Assembly: GCA_027406905.1 (NCBI GenBank)
Contig: DAHZHT010000006.1
Location: forward strand, 38,715-102,714
Reading direction: 5' to 3'
Length of the DNA: 64,000 nt
DNA from: Elusimicrobiota bacterium
Lineage (GTDB): Bacteria > Elusimicrobiota > Elusimicrobia > UBA1565 > UBA9628
In this document: one piece after another, positions 52,083 to 60,872 of the stretch
Numbering within the stretch: position 1 is the stretch's first letter
Layout: each line of letters begins with the position of its first letter
Position numbers and translations under genes: made by a program
Notes under the pieces: model-generated
Databases searched by the model: none
Told to the model about the DNA's origin: nothing
The model's input: only the letters and a program-made list of their open reading frames with translations

Positions 52083-53059
52083 TGGAAAATCAAATTCTGG
52101 CGATCTGTCTTCCCCAACAGGGGGCATTGCCCTCAAGCGCTTTTGAAGTCTTAACTGCGGCCAAAACCCTGGCAACCCAATCTCAAGGGAAAGTCTTTGC
52201 CGCCGTCATCAGCGACAAAGCCCAGACCCTGGCCCAAAACCTTAACGTTCCCGGCATCGAGAAAGTTCTCGCGCTTGAACACCCAAAGCTTGGGCAGAAT
52301 AACGATCAAATTTACGCGCAGGCGATTTTAAAAATCCTTGAAAGCGCTAAATTTAGCGCGATTCTTTTCCCTGGAACCATTTTCGGAAAATCTCTGGCCG
52401 CTTTATTGAGCCCTCAAATTAAAGCGGGGCTGGCGGTTGACATTACTGAAGTTGGAATAGAAAACGGAAAAGTCAAAGCCAAACGCGCGTCTTACAGCGG
52501 AAACGCCTTGGCGACGCTGGTGGGAACCCAGGAAACGACTTTACTCATTGCCCTCCCCATGGTTTTCCCTCAGGCGGAAAAAAGCGGCGCCCCGCCTCAA
52601 ATTGTCTCTATTCCCTTTGAGCCCAAGGAATCTCAAATGGAATATGTTTCCTTTCAACCCGAAGCTTCTTCTGAAATCGATCTTGGAACAGCGGAGCGCA
52701 TTGTCAGCGGAGGACGAGGCCTTGGAAACGCGGAAGGATTTAAAATCATCCGCGAACTCGCCGACACTCTTAAAGCTGCGGTCGGGGCTTCCCGCGCGGC
52801 CGTCGACGCGGGATGGATTGCCTACAGCCATCAAGTGGGCCTGACAGGAAAAACCGTTCATCCCAAGCTTTACGTCGCCTGCGGAATCTCCGGACAAATC
52901 CAACATCTGGCGGGCATGTCCTCTTCCGGAACCATTGTCGCTTTAAATACCGATCCGGAATGCCCGATAATGAAAACCGCATCCTTATCGGTCACTGGCG
53001 ATCTCTATGAGCTAATACCTCTCATCATCGCCGAAATTAAAAAGCGCCGAGGCGGATGA
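52082..53059 (+). CDS. etfA: Electron transfer flavoprotein alpha subunit
   Basis: The 325-residue subunit has the C-terminal FAD-binding signature QVGLTGKTVHPKLYVACGISGQIQHLAGMSSSGTIVALNTDPECPIMKTAS, with the Arg-containing segment VSGGRGLGN that starts the FAD domain. It overlaps the next gene by four bases. It completes the ETF pair and works with a partner dehydrogenase, likely the next gene. Confidence 0.96.
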   Translation: MENQILAICLPQQGALPSSAFEVLTAAKTLATQSQGKVFAAVISDKAQTLAQNLNVPGIEKVLALEHPKLGQNNDQIYAQAILKILESAKFSAILFPGTIFGKSLAALLSPQIKAGLAVDITEVGIENGKVKAKRASYSGNALATLVGTQETTLLIALPMVFPQAEKSGAPPQIVSIPFEPKESQMEYVSFQPEASSEIDLGTAERIVSGGRGLGNAEGFKIIRELADTLKAAVGASRAAVDAGWIAYSHQVGLTGKTVHPKLYVACGISGQIQHLAGMSSSGTIVALNTDPECPIMKTASLSVTGDLYELIPLIIAEIKKRRGG

Positions 53060-54216
53060 AAACCCACGGCCAGACCGCTTCCTCAAAATTAGACGCCCTT
53101 ATTATTGGAGGAGGAGTTGTCGGACTCTCAACCGCCTATTGGCTCAGTTCCAATCGGAAAAAAGTCGCCGTTTTAGATCAATCCGACATTCCCAATTTCA
53201 AGGCCCCCTCGGGAGACCACCTGCGGGCCTTCTACCTCACGCACGGAAAAGACTCTTTTTACACGGAATTAGCCCGAATGTCTCTACCGTTCTGGCTTAA
53301 ACTAAACGCCGAAAGCGGACAAACTATTTTTTCTCAAACCGGGTTTCTCGACCTGGCCAACAAAACCCCAGGATTTGAGACGCACAGCCTTGAGACCCTC
53401 AAAAAAATGAAAATTCGCGCGGAATGGATAGACAAAAAAGATCTCGGCCGCGAACACGGGGTCTTTAACGCGAAAGCGCTTAAGGGCGCTCTTTTTCATC
53501 CCGATGGCGGATTTATATGGGCTCAAAGAGCTCTCGCTCTAATAGCCGCTCTCGCGCAAAAAGAGGGAGCTTTGATTAACGGGCGAGTCAAGATTGTCAG
53601 CTTAATTGAGGACAAATCCGGCAAGCTCAAGGCGGTCAAGGACTCAAGCGGGAAAATCTGGAGCGCCGAAAATTTTATTTTTACGACCGGAATCTGGAGC
53701 GCTAAAATTCTCAAGGATTACCGCATTCCTATTCGCCCGACCCGGCAATTTCAAATATACCTTAAGCCCCCGCAAAATCCCGGCAGGTTTCGCCTGGAAC
53801 ACTTCTCGGCTTTTCGCTTAAATTCTTCGGGCTTTTGCGGATTTCCGATGCATGTTCACGGGTATATGAAACTTGTCGATTACAAACCCGGGCCCTTGGG
53901 CGACCCCGATGAGGAAAAATCAAAGGCGCCGCCGCCCTCTGTCGGAAAAAAATGCCGCGCCTTTCTCAAGAAATATATTCCGGATATCGCCTCTTACTCT
54001 GAGTCCGAGACAGCCCTCTGCCATTTTGACGCGACCAAGGACGGAGATTTTATCATCGATCGCTTAAAAAAATTCCCGAACGCTTTTATCGCGGCGGGGT
54101 TTAACGGCAAGGGCTTTTCTCTCTCTCCCGCCATCGGGAAAATTCTATCGGATTGGATTCTGAGCGGAAAACCCGGCCTCAATCTTCAGCGCTTTCGATT
54201 GTCCCGGTTTAAATAA
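53056..54216 (+). CDS. FAD-dependent oxidoreductase, D-amino-acid/sarcosine oxidase family
   Basis: The 386-residue flavoprotein has GGGVVGLSTAYWL at the start, the FAD-dependent DAO fold, HPDGGFIWAQ in the middle and the C-terminal AAGFNGKGFSLSPAIGKILSDWIL. It is near the monomeric sarcosine oxidase/MSOX-like group. Its four-base overlap with etfA suggests that it passes electrons to ETF, so it is a dehydrogenase and not an oxygen-using oxidase. The amine substrate is unknown. Confidence 0.87.
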   Translation: MKTHGQTASSKLDALIIGGGVVGLSTAYWLSSNRKKVAVLDQSDIPNFKAPSGDHLRAFYLTHGKDSFYTELARMSLPFWLKLNAESGQTIFSQTGFLDLANKTPGFETHSLETLKKMKIRAEWIDKKDLGREHGVFNAKALKGALFHPDGGFIWAQRALALIAALAQKEGALINGRVKIVSLIEDKSGKLKAVKDSSGKIWSAENFIFTTGIWSAKILKDYRIPIRPTRQFQIYLKPPQNPGRFRLEHFSAFRLNSSGFCGFPMHVHGYMKLVDYKPGPLGDPDEEKSKAPPPSVGKKCRAFLKKYIPDIASYSESETALCHFDATKDGDFIIDRLKKFPNAFIAAGFNGKGFSLSPAIGKILSDWILSGKPGLNLQRFRLSRFK

Positions 54217-54248
54217 ACTTAAGGCATCGCAAATAAAAGAGAATCTCG

Positions 54249-54848
54249 ATGTTAGTCTCAAAAAGCGAACTTTTCCGCGAAATCAAAAGAAAAGCCTTTC
54301 ACCTTTTGTCCTTGGCTTATTTGGCGGCTTATTTTCTGTTTGGTTACCCGCGCATCATCGGCTGGCTTTTGATATGGACTGTCCTGTTGGCGCTTCTGGA
54401 GGCCTCTCGCCTCTATTCTCCAAGACTCAATGAATTTTTAATCCAGCTCTTTAGGGATCTCTCCCGTCCCGAGGAAAAAACCCGCTATAGCGGCGCTTTC
54501 TACACCGCCGCCGGCGCTTTAATCGTTATTTTTCTTTTTGGGAGAAATCCAAAAATCGTGTCGGCTTCTCTTTTTTGCGCGGCCCTGGGAGACGCCTTTG
54601 CCGCTCTCTTTGGAAAAATTTTTGGGGCGCACAAAATTTTAGGCGGGCGAAAATCCATTGAAGGAAGCGCGACCTGCTTTTCGGTTTGTTGTGTCATCTG
54701 TATTTCCTTTGGCTTTCCGCTCCCAGCCTCGATAGCGGCCTCAATGACCGGCACCGCACTCGAATTTCTGCCCACTACCGCCTATTTTAACGATAACCTC
54801 TGGCTTCCTCTTGGAATCGCGCTCATCTTGAGTTTACCGGGAAGGTAG
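54249..54848 (+). CDS. Dolichol/phytol kinase-like membrane protein (CTP-dependent lipid kinase family)
   Basis: The 199-residue protein has six or seven hydrophobic segments. The family core is ALGDAFAALFGKIFGAHKILGGRKSIEGSATCF, preceded by REIKRKAFHLLSLAYLAAY, both typical of the SEC59/VTE5-like kinases, which are cytidylyltransferase-fold enzymes that phosphorylate polyprenols or phytol with CTP. Next to it is a glycosyltransferase-like membrane gene, so a polyprenol-linked sugar role is plausible. Confidence 0.83.
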   Translation: MLVSKSELFREIKRKAFHLLSLAYLAAYFLFGYPRIIGWLLIWTVLLALLEASRLYSPRLNEFLIQLFRDLSRPEEKTRYSGAFYTAAGALIVIFLFGRNPKIVSASLFCAALGDAFAALFGKIFGAHKILGGRKSIEGSATCFSVCCVICISFGFPLPASIAASMTGTALEFLPTTAYFNDNLWLPLGIALILSLPGR

Positions 54849-54849
54849 G

Positions 54850-57114
54850 ATGCTAAATAATCACCCCAAACACACTCTCTCATTTCTGATATTGATGGCG
54901 GTTTTATTAGCCGCATTTTCTCCATTCCTTTGGCGCCACGCCATCTCGAGACATTTCCCTGAACACAGTAGCGTAAACACTTTGCCGCTGTCTTTAGACG
55001 ATGGGAACATCAGCAGGGGGAATCTGCTTATCTATGGGTTAGCTCCAAGCATATCCCTGCGAGAAATCGCGAACGTGAACGTCTCGTGGGCCATGCCCGC
55101 GTCCTCAATCTTTGACACACTTATCTACGACCATTTGCCCGCCTGGGCCATGGCGGCCGTCCAAGGAACATTAATCGCCGCCTTCTTGGCGCTTATCTTT
55201 TACATCGGTCTGGAAATCGACTCTTTATTGTGTGGCCTTGTGGCGGTTTTTTATCTCCACGGCTCTATCTTAACATTCTATCCTGCGGGGGATAAGGGTT
55301 TATTCACGTTGCTATTTTTATTGGCCACCGCTTTGTTTGTCGATGGAGATAAACAGAATGAGTGGGACGCAAAAAGTTCTTCGCTGGTGGGGCTAGCCCT
55401 TGGATTGTCGTTTCTTCAGCGCTCGGAGCTTTTCCTCCTGCCCCCGGTCTTCGCTTTTTACTTATTTTACGCGAAACAAACTCCTTCAAAAAAACTACTT
55501 CCGCTTTTGACGCTTCCTTACCTCATTTTGACTCCCTGGGTTTACATGAACTACCAAATTTATCATCACCTCGTCATTTTTGAACATCACCGGGCGGACA
55601 ATGATATCGTAGCCGGCGCCTTGGGCCTAGTTCAAACCATGGAAGGCGATTATTATAAATTGGCCGGTTTGCACCATCGAACTTCATTAATTTCTTGGGC
55701 CATCAAAGAAGTCGCCATGCACCCCTTGCGATTTCTCGCGGCCTACATCAAAAGGCTTTTGTTTCTCGCTAAACTTTTTCCAGTGGCTTCGGCATTTGCC
55801 GCCTTTGGCGCCTGGCATTTACGTAAGAGAGAAGCGGTTAAGAGGCTCTCGGTTGTGCTTGTCTATTATATCGCCATTCACTGCCTTATGCCGGTAGAAG
55901 CGGGTTATTTCGAGCCGATTTATCCGCTTGTGATCTTAATGGCGTTTGCCTCTATTTTCTCGCTTATCGAGGACCGGAACGCCGCTATTTTTCCTACATT
56001 CAATGCCTGGAATACACGCCTGCGGCAAGACCTGCGAGCGGCCATGTTTGGCGTTTTAGTAATTTTTACGGCATTTGGGGTATTCACCCTCAGTCTGATA
56101 TCCCTCTATCCATTGAGATTGCGGCATCCCGCTCCGCTCAATCAGATCATCGCAAACCATTCCCATGACGCCTGGCTGTGGTGGTGGAGAGGGCATATCC
56201 GGCTTTTATCCCATGACCCAAAGAACGCCTTGCCCGATTTATATAAAGTCATGAGTTTGAAAGCTGGTAACACAATCAGACTAGACTGCGCTTGGGCGCT
56301 CACGGCCAATGGAAACAACCCAACGGCGCTACTCTCAAAGCCTTTCGATTCACCTTATCAAGAAACCGCACCTCCCTTATTCCAAGAGAAAACTTCCATT
56401 CTAGAAATGCTGTTTGATTTGGAACAAAACCATATCAATAAAGCCGCCTATCAATGGCGATCAGCCTGGGAAGCCTGGAGCCAATCCGATTGCAGGGATA
56501 GAGGGAACAGCGCTCAGTCTCTGAAAATAACCTCCGAGCTGAGAAAAACCGACACGAGAATATTGTTTACCGTCAGGGATTTCCTAATCGCCTGGCCCCA
56601 AAAGAGCCGCCAAGCGCTGATTGCAAATATAATCAAGGCATTTAAGAAGCCTCAAGCTTTCGCCAACCCTCAAATTCGAGATCTGTATATAAAAACCGCT
56701 CCTCACGCCCTTCTTTATGATCCATATCAACCTCTCTACTTAGCGCAGAACTCAGGTCACTACCACCAGGCTTTATCCATTTCCAATCAATTGTTAGCCC
56801 GCAATCCAGACTCCGCGAGAGCCTGGGGCGACCGCGGCGTTTTAGATTATTTAATGGGCCACAAAAACCAAGCGATCTCCGATTCCCTTCATGCGATTCA
56901 AATTGATAAGGCCTACTTGCCCTCTTATCTCACTCTTGGATCCCTTTATCTTGCGAAAAATCGGCCCGACAAAACTCTCGCGCTTTATCGCTTGGCCCTC
57001 AAGCGCCCGCCGCCCCATCGCTATCAAAAATTATGGAAACAAATGGCTCAATATGAAAAACAACTCACGCGCAATTATGGATTTCAAAAAACTCGCGGGC
57101 GGCGCGGGCAATAA
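54850..57114 (+). CDS. Polytopic membrane protein with C-terminal TPR repeats
   Basis: The 754-residue protein has about eleven membrane helices in its first 430 residues (LIAAFLALIFYIGLEIDSLLCGLVAVFYL, FLLPPVFAFYLFYAK) and then a soluble C-terminal region with TPR units (ALSISNQLLARNPDSARAWGDRGVLDYLMGHKNQAISDSLHAI, YLPSYLTLGSLYLAKNRPDKTLALYRLAL). The layout resembles GT-C glycosyltransferase-like membrane proteins, but I saw no catalytic DxD, so the activity is open. It starts one base after the kinase-like gene stop and its 3' end overlaps the convergent gene by 31 bp. Confidence 0.6.
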   Translation: MLNNHPKHTLSFLILMAVLLAAFSPFLWRHAISRHFPEHSSVNTLPLSLDDGNISRGNLLIYGLAPSISLREIANVNVSWAMPASSIFDTLIYDHLPAWAMAAVQGTLIAAFLALIFYIGLEIDSLLCGLVAVFYLHGSILTFYPAGDKGLFTLLFLLATALFVDGDKQNEWDAKSSSLVGLALGLSFLQRSELFLLPPVFAFYLFYAKQTPSKKLLPLLTLPYLILTPWVYMNYQIYHHLVIFEHHRADNDIVAGALGLVQTMEGDYYKLAGLHHRTSLISWAIKEVAMHPLRFLAAYIKRLLFLAKLFPVASAFAAFGAWHLRKREAVKRLSVVLVYYIAIHCLMPVEAGYFEPIYPLVILMAFASIFSLIEDRNAAIFPTFNAWNTRLRQDLRAAMFGVLVIFTAFGVFTLSLISLYPLRLRHPAPLNQIIANHSHDAWLWWWRGHIRLLSHDPKNALPDLYKVMSLKAGNTIRLDCAWALTANGNNPTALLSKPFDSPYQETAPPLFQEKTSILEMLFDLEQNHINKAAYQWRSAWEAWSQSDCRDRGNSAQSLKITSELRKTDTRILFTVRDFLIAWPQKSRQALIANIIKAFKKPQAFANPQIRDLYIKTAPHALLYDPYQPLYLAQNSGHYHQALSISNQLLARNPDSARAWGDRGVLDYLMGHKNQAISDSLHAIQIDKAYLPSYLTLGSLYLAKNRPDKTLALYRLALKRPPPHRYQKLWKQMAQYEKQLTRNYGFQKTRGRRGQ

Positions 57115-58625
57115 TAAAGCGCGTGCATCTGCCCGCCAGAATTGGCCATCCGGCAATGTTTTTTTAGAAAGGCGCGGAGCCCCGGAGAATAAAAGTCATG
57201 GGTTTCAATCCACCAGAAAGAATGCTTTTTTTGCGCCGCGCGGAGGTCTTGATTACAACGCAAATCCCAATTGGGCGGGACTTGCCCGCGCTCGACAAAC
57301 CCGCGAACGATCCAGCCGTCATAACGGCATTCAATGGCGGGCCAGACTCCAATTTGGCAACTCTTCCAGGCCGAGACCGGATTCTTGGCGCCGTAATAAA
57401 GAAAAAGGCTATAGAGATTATTCGGCGCGAAGTAAACCCGCCTCGACCTGTCTTGGTTTATGGATTTGATGATTCTTGGAATATCGGCTCTCGGGGAAGG
57501 TTGGTAAACATCCCGCGATTTATGATCCAGCGCGAGAAGCGCGGCGACCAACACTAAACTCATGGAAGAAGCGGCGAGATTTCTCCCGCGACCCAGAAAA
57601 CTGCGGAGCCTCGCTACCGCTTCCAGCGCCCCGCCAGCGCTCACAAGCGCGACCCCTGGCATCGCGAATTGAAAGTAATAAATTTTTACCCGCATGAGGC
57701 TAATCAAAAAAAATCCGATGAGAGGAGTCAAGGCGGAAAAAAGCCAGAGTCCGCTGTGATTTCGATGGCGAACGCGCCAAGCGCGGCATAGTCCAAAAAT
57801 AAACATGAGCGCCAATAACAACGAGAGCGGGGATGGAAAAAACATCCGGCGAAGTTCATTCCAATAGCCCGAAAAATCCAGATTTCCCCATATCAAGGAG
57901 GGATTTGAGAGAGCAAGACTTCTTTCCGAAGGCTCATAATGAATCGCCTGCATTAATCCCCGCAAAGAAGAAGTCCCAAGAATAAGCCCTATAAGTAATA
58001 AGGACATTACCCAAAGAACTGCCCGCGCCCTTCTCTCCCGCCATTTCCAACCGGCGTAGACAGCTCCCACGGACAACAAGAAATATGCGGAATAACTGGT
58101 GAACTCCAAGCCAACAATAGAGCCAAGAAAAAAAAGAGACTGGGGGAATAAATGGCCGTCCATAATTTCACCCAACATCCATAGAAACAAGATGGAAAAA
58201 AGGAGAAAAACGGGAACCCAGCTCACCGCCCTGGAATTAGACAAAAAAGCGGGGTTAAACATAAAAATGGCCGTCGCAAGACAAGCCTGCAAAGGCGTAG
58301 AGACGGAAAGAGCGGCGCGATGAAAAATCATAATGGCAAGAACGGCGAAAAGAGCGAATGGGAATCTTGCCCGCGATTCACGAATACTCCAACGGGTCGC
58401 AAAATGGAGGAGAATGTAGATAAAATTCGGATTGCGGTTGTCTGGTGAGTGAGCCAGAATTCTTGCCAAAGGCTGGGAAGCGAAAAAAATGCGCTGAGTG
58501 TCTTGATCTAAATAAAAGGGAAGGTTTAAATGATGAAAGAGTATTAATGAAGCAATTACGGAAAGAAACAGAGTCATTCCCCAAGAAGCAAAAGACGCCT
58601 GAGACGTCCTGGAGTTAAAAATCAT
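57084..58625 (-). CDS. Membrane glycosyltransferase-like protein (GT39/PMT type)
   Basis: The 513-residue protein has about eleven membrane helices and starts with DLNL-like sequence HHLNLPFYLDQDTQRIFFASQP, where the acidic pair after the first helix could be the GT-C motif (DQD). The pattern fits dolichyl-phosphate-mannose-protein mannosyltransferase-like enzymes. The donor and acceptor are unknown. It follows the prepilin peptidase by 10 bp, so it could glycosylate a pilin, but this is inference. Its 3' end overlaps the TPR membrane gene by 31 bp. Confidence 0.65.
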   Translation of the reverse strand: MIFNSRTSQASFASWGMTLFLSVIASLILFHHLNLPFYLDQDTQRIFFASQPLARILAHSPDNRNPNFIYILLHFATRWSIRESRARFPFALFAVLAIMIFHRAALSVSTPLQACLATAIFMFNPAFLSNSRAVSWVPVFLLFSILFLWMLGEIMDGHLFPQSLFFLGSIVGLEFTSYSAYFLLSVGAVYAGWKWRERRARAVLWVMSLLLIGLILGTSSLRGLMQAIHYEPSERSLALSNPSLIWGNLDFSGYWNELRRMFFPSPLSLLLALMFIFGLCRAWRVRHRNHSGLWLFSALTPLIGFFLISLMRVKIYYFQFAMPGVALVSAGGALEAVARLRSFLGRGRNLAASSMSLVLVAALLALDHKSRDVYQPSPRADIPRIIKSINQDRSRRVYFAPNNLYSLFLYYGAKNPVSAWKSCQIGVWPAIECRYDGWIVRGFVERGQVPPNWDLRCNQDLRAAQKKHSFWWIETHDFYSPGLRAFLKKHCRMANSGGQMHALYYCPRRPRVF

Positions 58626-58635
58626 GATCGCCTGA

Positions 58636-59778
58636 TTAATGAATCCCCATGAGAGCTAAAGGCCACCTTAGAACAATCTCGTGGGTATAGAGGGTCCACA
58701 AAGCTCCAAGAAAAACCCAGAAAGCGAAAGGACGGGTTTCCAAAACAGTGACCATGCTGTCAAGTGGACAACATCTACGAATAACCCTTATGTCTTCAGG
58801 AGAAAGCCCATCGGCATAGCGCCGCAAATCGCAAGAAGAGTCCGCAGCGCAGCATAAACCATAAAGTTTACGCCAGCTTTCATCATCAAGGACATCCCCT
58901 TGGGAAATTTCTGAAATCTTGACCATATGCGCGCGAGATGACTGAAGATGCGCCTCAAGGAAACGAAGCAATAGGAAAAAGGGAACAAAGCCAAGAGCAA
59001 GAAAAGTCCCGCGAATAATAAGAGAAAAAAAATTGGAATGCGCCAGAAAGGCGCATAAAACCAACACGACCGCGACTAGAACTCCAAAAAAATTAAAACG
59101 CACGAAACGATAAAGCCATTGCCAAATTAAGTAAGAAAAAAGGTAGAGGATTAGTCGAGGAAAGGCGCCAAAGATATTTAAAGCGCTCATAAGAATTTGA
59201 ATTAGGGCGGCGAAAAGAATGAACCTCCCCGCAATCAGCGCGAGATGCTTTCTATTACTAGGAAACTCCACACTCCCAGACCACCGCCTAAAAACCTTGG
59301 GGGATTGGTCCAATATTTCTGAAAGAGAAAAACTCCCAAGAACTGATGCCTCTTGAATAGCGGAAACGATAACGATAAAAACCGCCGCGGGAATAAACGT
59401 GTTAATTAATAATTTTAAAAAAATCCAGTCAGGAAATCCCGGAATATCCACTCGAATAAGAGGCAGGAAGAGAGAGGTAGCGACAAAAAACTTAGCATCT
59501 CCGGCGGGCCAGATGCGGCGACGCCAAAGAACCACGGCGGAAATAGCGCAGAGAAGCAGGTTAATGACGACGCCACGGTAAAAAGAATAGGGAAGATATC
59601 TCTCCCCAATTCCCATCCAAACGATTTTATGACTGCCAAGCAAGGTCTCAATCAATAAAAAGGCGTAGCCAACCAATATCGAGAGAAAGGCCATGGAAAT
59701 CAAGCGATTGCTGACTCGCCGCGTCGCGATATCGCTGACAGAGGCCGCAATACCGAAGGCGAGAAATAAAAATAACAC
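58636..59778 (-). CDS. A24 prepilin peptidase (CpaA/TadV type) with long C-terminal extension
   Basis: The 380-residue membrane protein has the two catalytic Asp motifs of aspartyl prepilin peptidases: ASVSDIATRRVSN near residue 15 and PAGDAKFFVATS near 93. Its N-terminal zinc-binding domain is absent, as in the CpaA/TadV type. The part after residue 150 adds several helices and a soluble segment (KISEISQGDVLDDE, then CCAADSSC, DGLSPEDIRVIRRCC) that contains several Cys. The start is GTG 59778, with GGAG upstream. It may process the pilins handled by the PilB-PilT-PilC machinery, but no pilin is present in the window. Confidence 0.8.
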   Translation of the reverse strand: MLFLFLAFGIAASVSDIATRRVSNRLISMAFLSILVGYAFLLIETLLGSHKIVWMGIGERYLPYSFYRGVVINLLLCAISAVVLWRRRIWPAGDAKFFVATSLFLPLIRVDIPGFPDWIFLKLLINTFIPAAVFIVIVSAIQEASVLGSFSLSEILDQSPKVFRRWSGSVEFPSNRKHLALIAGRFILFAALIQILMSALNIFGAFPRLILYLFSYLIWQWLYRFVRFNFFGVLVAVVLVLCAFLAHSNFFSLIIRGTFLALGFVPFFLLLRFLEAHLQSSRAHMVKISEISQGDVLDDESWRKLYGLCCAADSSCDLRRYADGLSPEDIRVIRRCCPLDSMVTVLETRPFAFWVFLGALWTLYTHEIVLRWPLALMGIH

Positions 59779-59864
59779 CTAACTCCGAAGCCCCAAAATA
59801 TTTAGAGTAAATCCCACCCGCTCCCCAAGGGAACCCCCACCAATATCTCGATTACGCCTCGCAA

Positions 59865-60872
59865 TCAAGGCAAAAACCCAATTGGACTAAACTCACTTCC
59901 ATCATAAAGCGCAAGATAACTGCGATAAATCCCCATGCAATGATCATTGAGGCTACATTTCGCGCATTCAGGAATTTTTGTCCGATAGACGTCTCGTCCT
60001 TTTTCATGCCAGTTAAAACGCTGAACCCCGTCTTGATCATCCGGATGAAGGAAAGACACTTCCGTCGGCAAATCCATCCCTTCTTCATAAAAATAGCGCC
60101 GCAAGAGAGGCCAATTTTTATGGATAAAACCAGGCAGAACGCAATAGGGAATGCCCCCAAAGCTTAAACGAATTTTAATTTCTTTCTCATTTTTGAGGAT
60201 GAGATTAAGAATAGAGGGAACGACGTCTTTAAAACGCGGAACGACCGTTTTATCGTTTTGAACGCGAGACTCCGGCCAAATAAAGTTAAAACGAATATCA
60301 TTAATACCCCGCGCTTTAAAGAAGCGGACATAGTCTTCCATGTAGGGGGCGTTTAAGCGGCAGAGAACGGGGTTTAAAGACACCCCGTCCTTGAAAAATC
60401 CGCAGTTGCGAGCTTGGGTCAAAAGCCGCAGAGCCTCGACTTTTTTCTCTAATATCTTTGGAACGCCGACTAAGCGTTCCTCGATTTCAGGAATATGGCT
60501 GTGGAGAGACATCGTGACTCTCGTTAAGCCCGCCTCAAGACAATCATCAAGGAACCCTTGACCGGACAACCTTACGCCGTTGGTGCATAAAACGATCCGC
60601 CGATAGCCTAAATCCTTGGCGAAACGCATGCAGTCGATAATGTGCGGGTAAGCCGTGGGTTCCCCCCCCAAAAAGCCTAGCGAACGGGCGCCTTCATTAA
60701 AACGCGCCTCAATCTCGGCTTTCATGCGTTTGGGGTCGGCCCATGGCTCGTGATCGTCTCTTTCTTCCCCACTCATGCAAAAAATGCATTTATTATTACA
60801 AAGACGCCCGGGATTAATCTCGACATTGATGAGTTTTTCCGTTCCATCTTCAAAATATTTTGTGGCGGACAT
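59865..60872 (-). CDS. Radical SAM protein (C of the cassette)
   Basis: The 335-residue protein has the SAM cluster motif CNNKCIFC (Cys25, 29, 32) and the GGEP motif GFLGGEPTAYP, and the C-terminal Cys group PECAKCSLNDHCMGIYRSY, as in enzymes with an auxiliary cluster. It closely matches the gene at 61766-62773 (over half of aligned residues), so one arose from the other by tandem duplication. It lies directly after the next radical SAM stop on the minus strand. Its substrate is unknown. 86 bp without a recognised feature separate it from the prepilin peptidase gene. Confidence 0.9.
   Translation of the reverse strand: MSATKYFEDGTEKLINVEINPGRLCNNKCIFCMSGEERDDHEPWADPKRMKAEIEARFNEGARSLGFLGGEPTAYPHIIDCMRFAKDLGYRRIVLCTNGVRLSGQGFLDDCLEAGLTRVTMSLHSHIPEIEERLVGVPKILEKKVEALRLLTQARNCGFFKDGVSLNPVLCRLNAPYMEDYVRFFKARGINDIRFNFIWPESRVQNDKTVVPRFKDVVPSILNLILKNEKEIKIRLSFGGIPYCVLPGFIHKNWPLLRRYFYEEGMDLPTEVSFLHPDDQDGVQRFNWHEKGRDVYRTKIPECAKCSLNDHCMGIYRSYLALYDGSEFSPIGFLP

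Noticed and set aside
59779..59864. Search for a RiPP precursor peptide near the radical SAM genes
   Set aside because: The only gap is 86 bp and has no convincing small frame with a leader. The other genes abut each other. A precursor could still lie outside the window.
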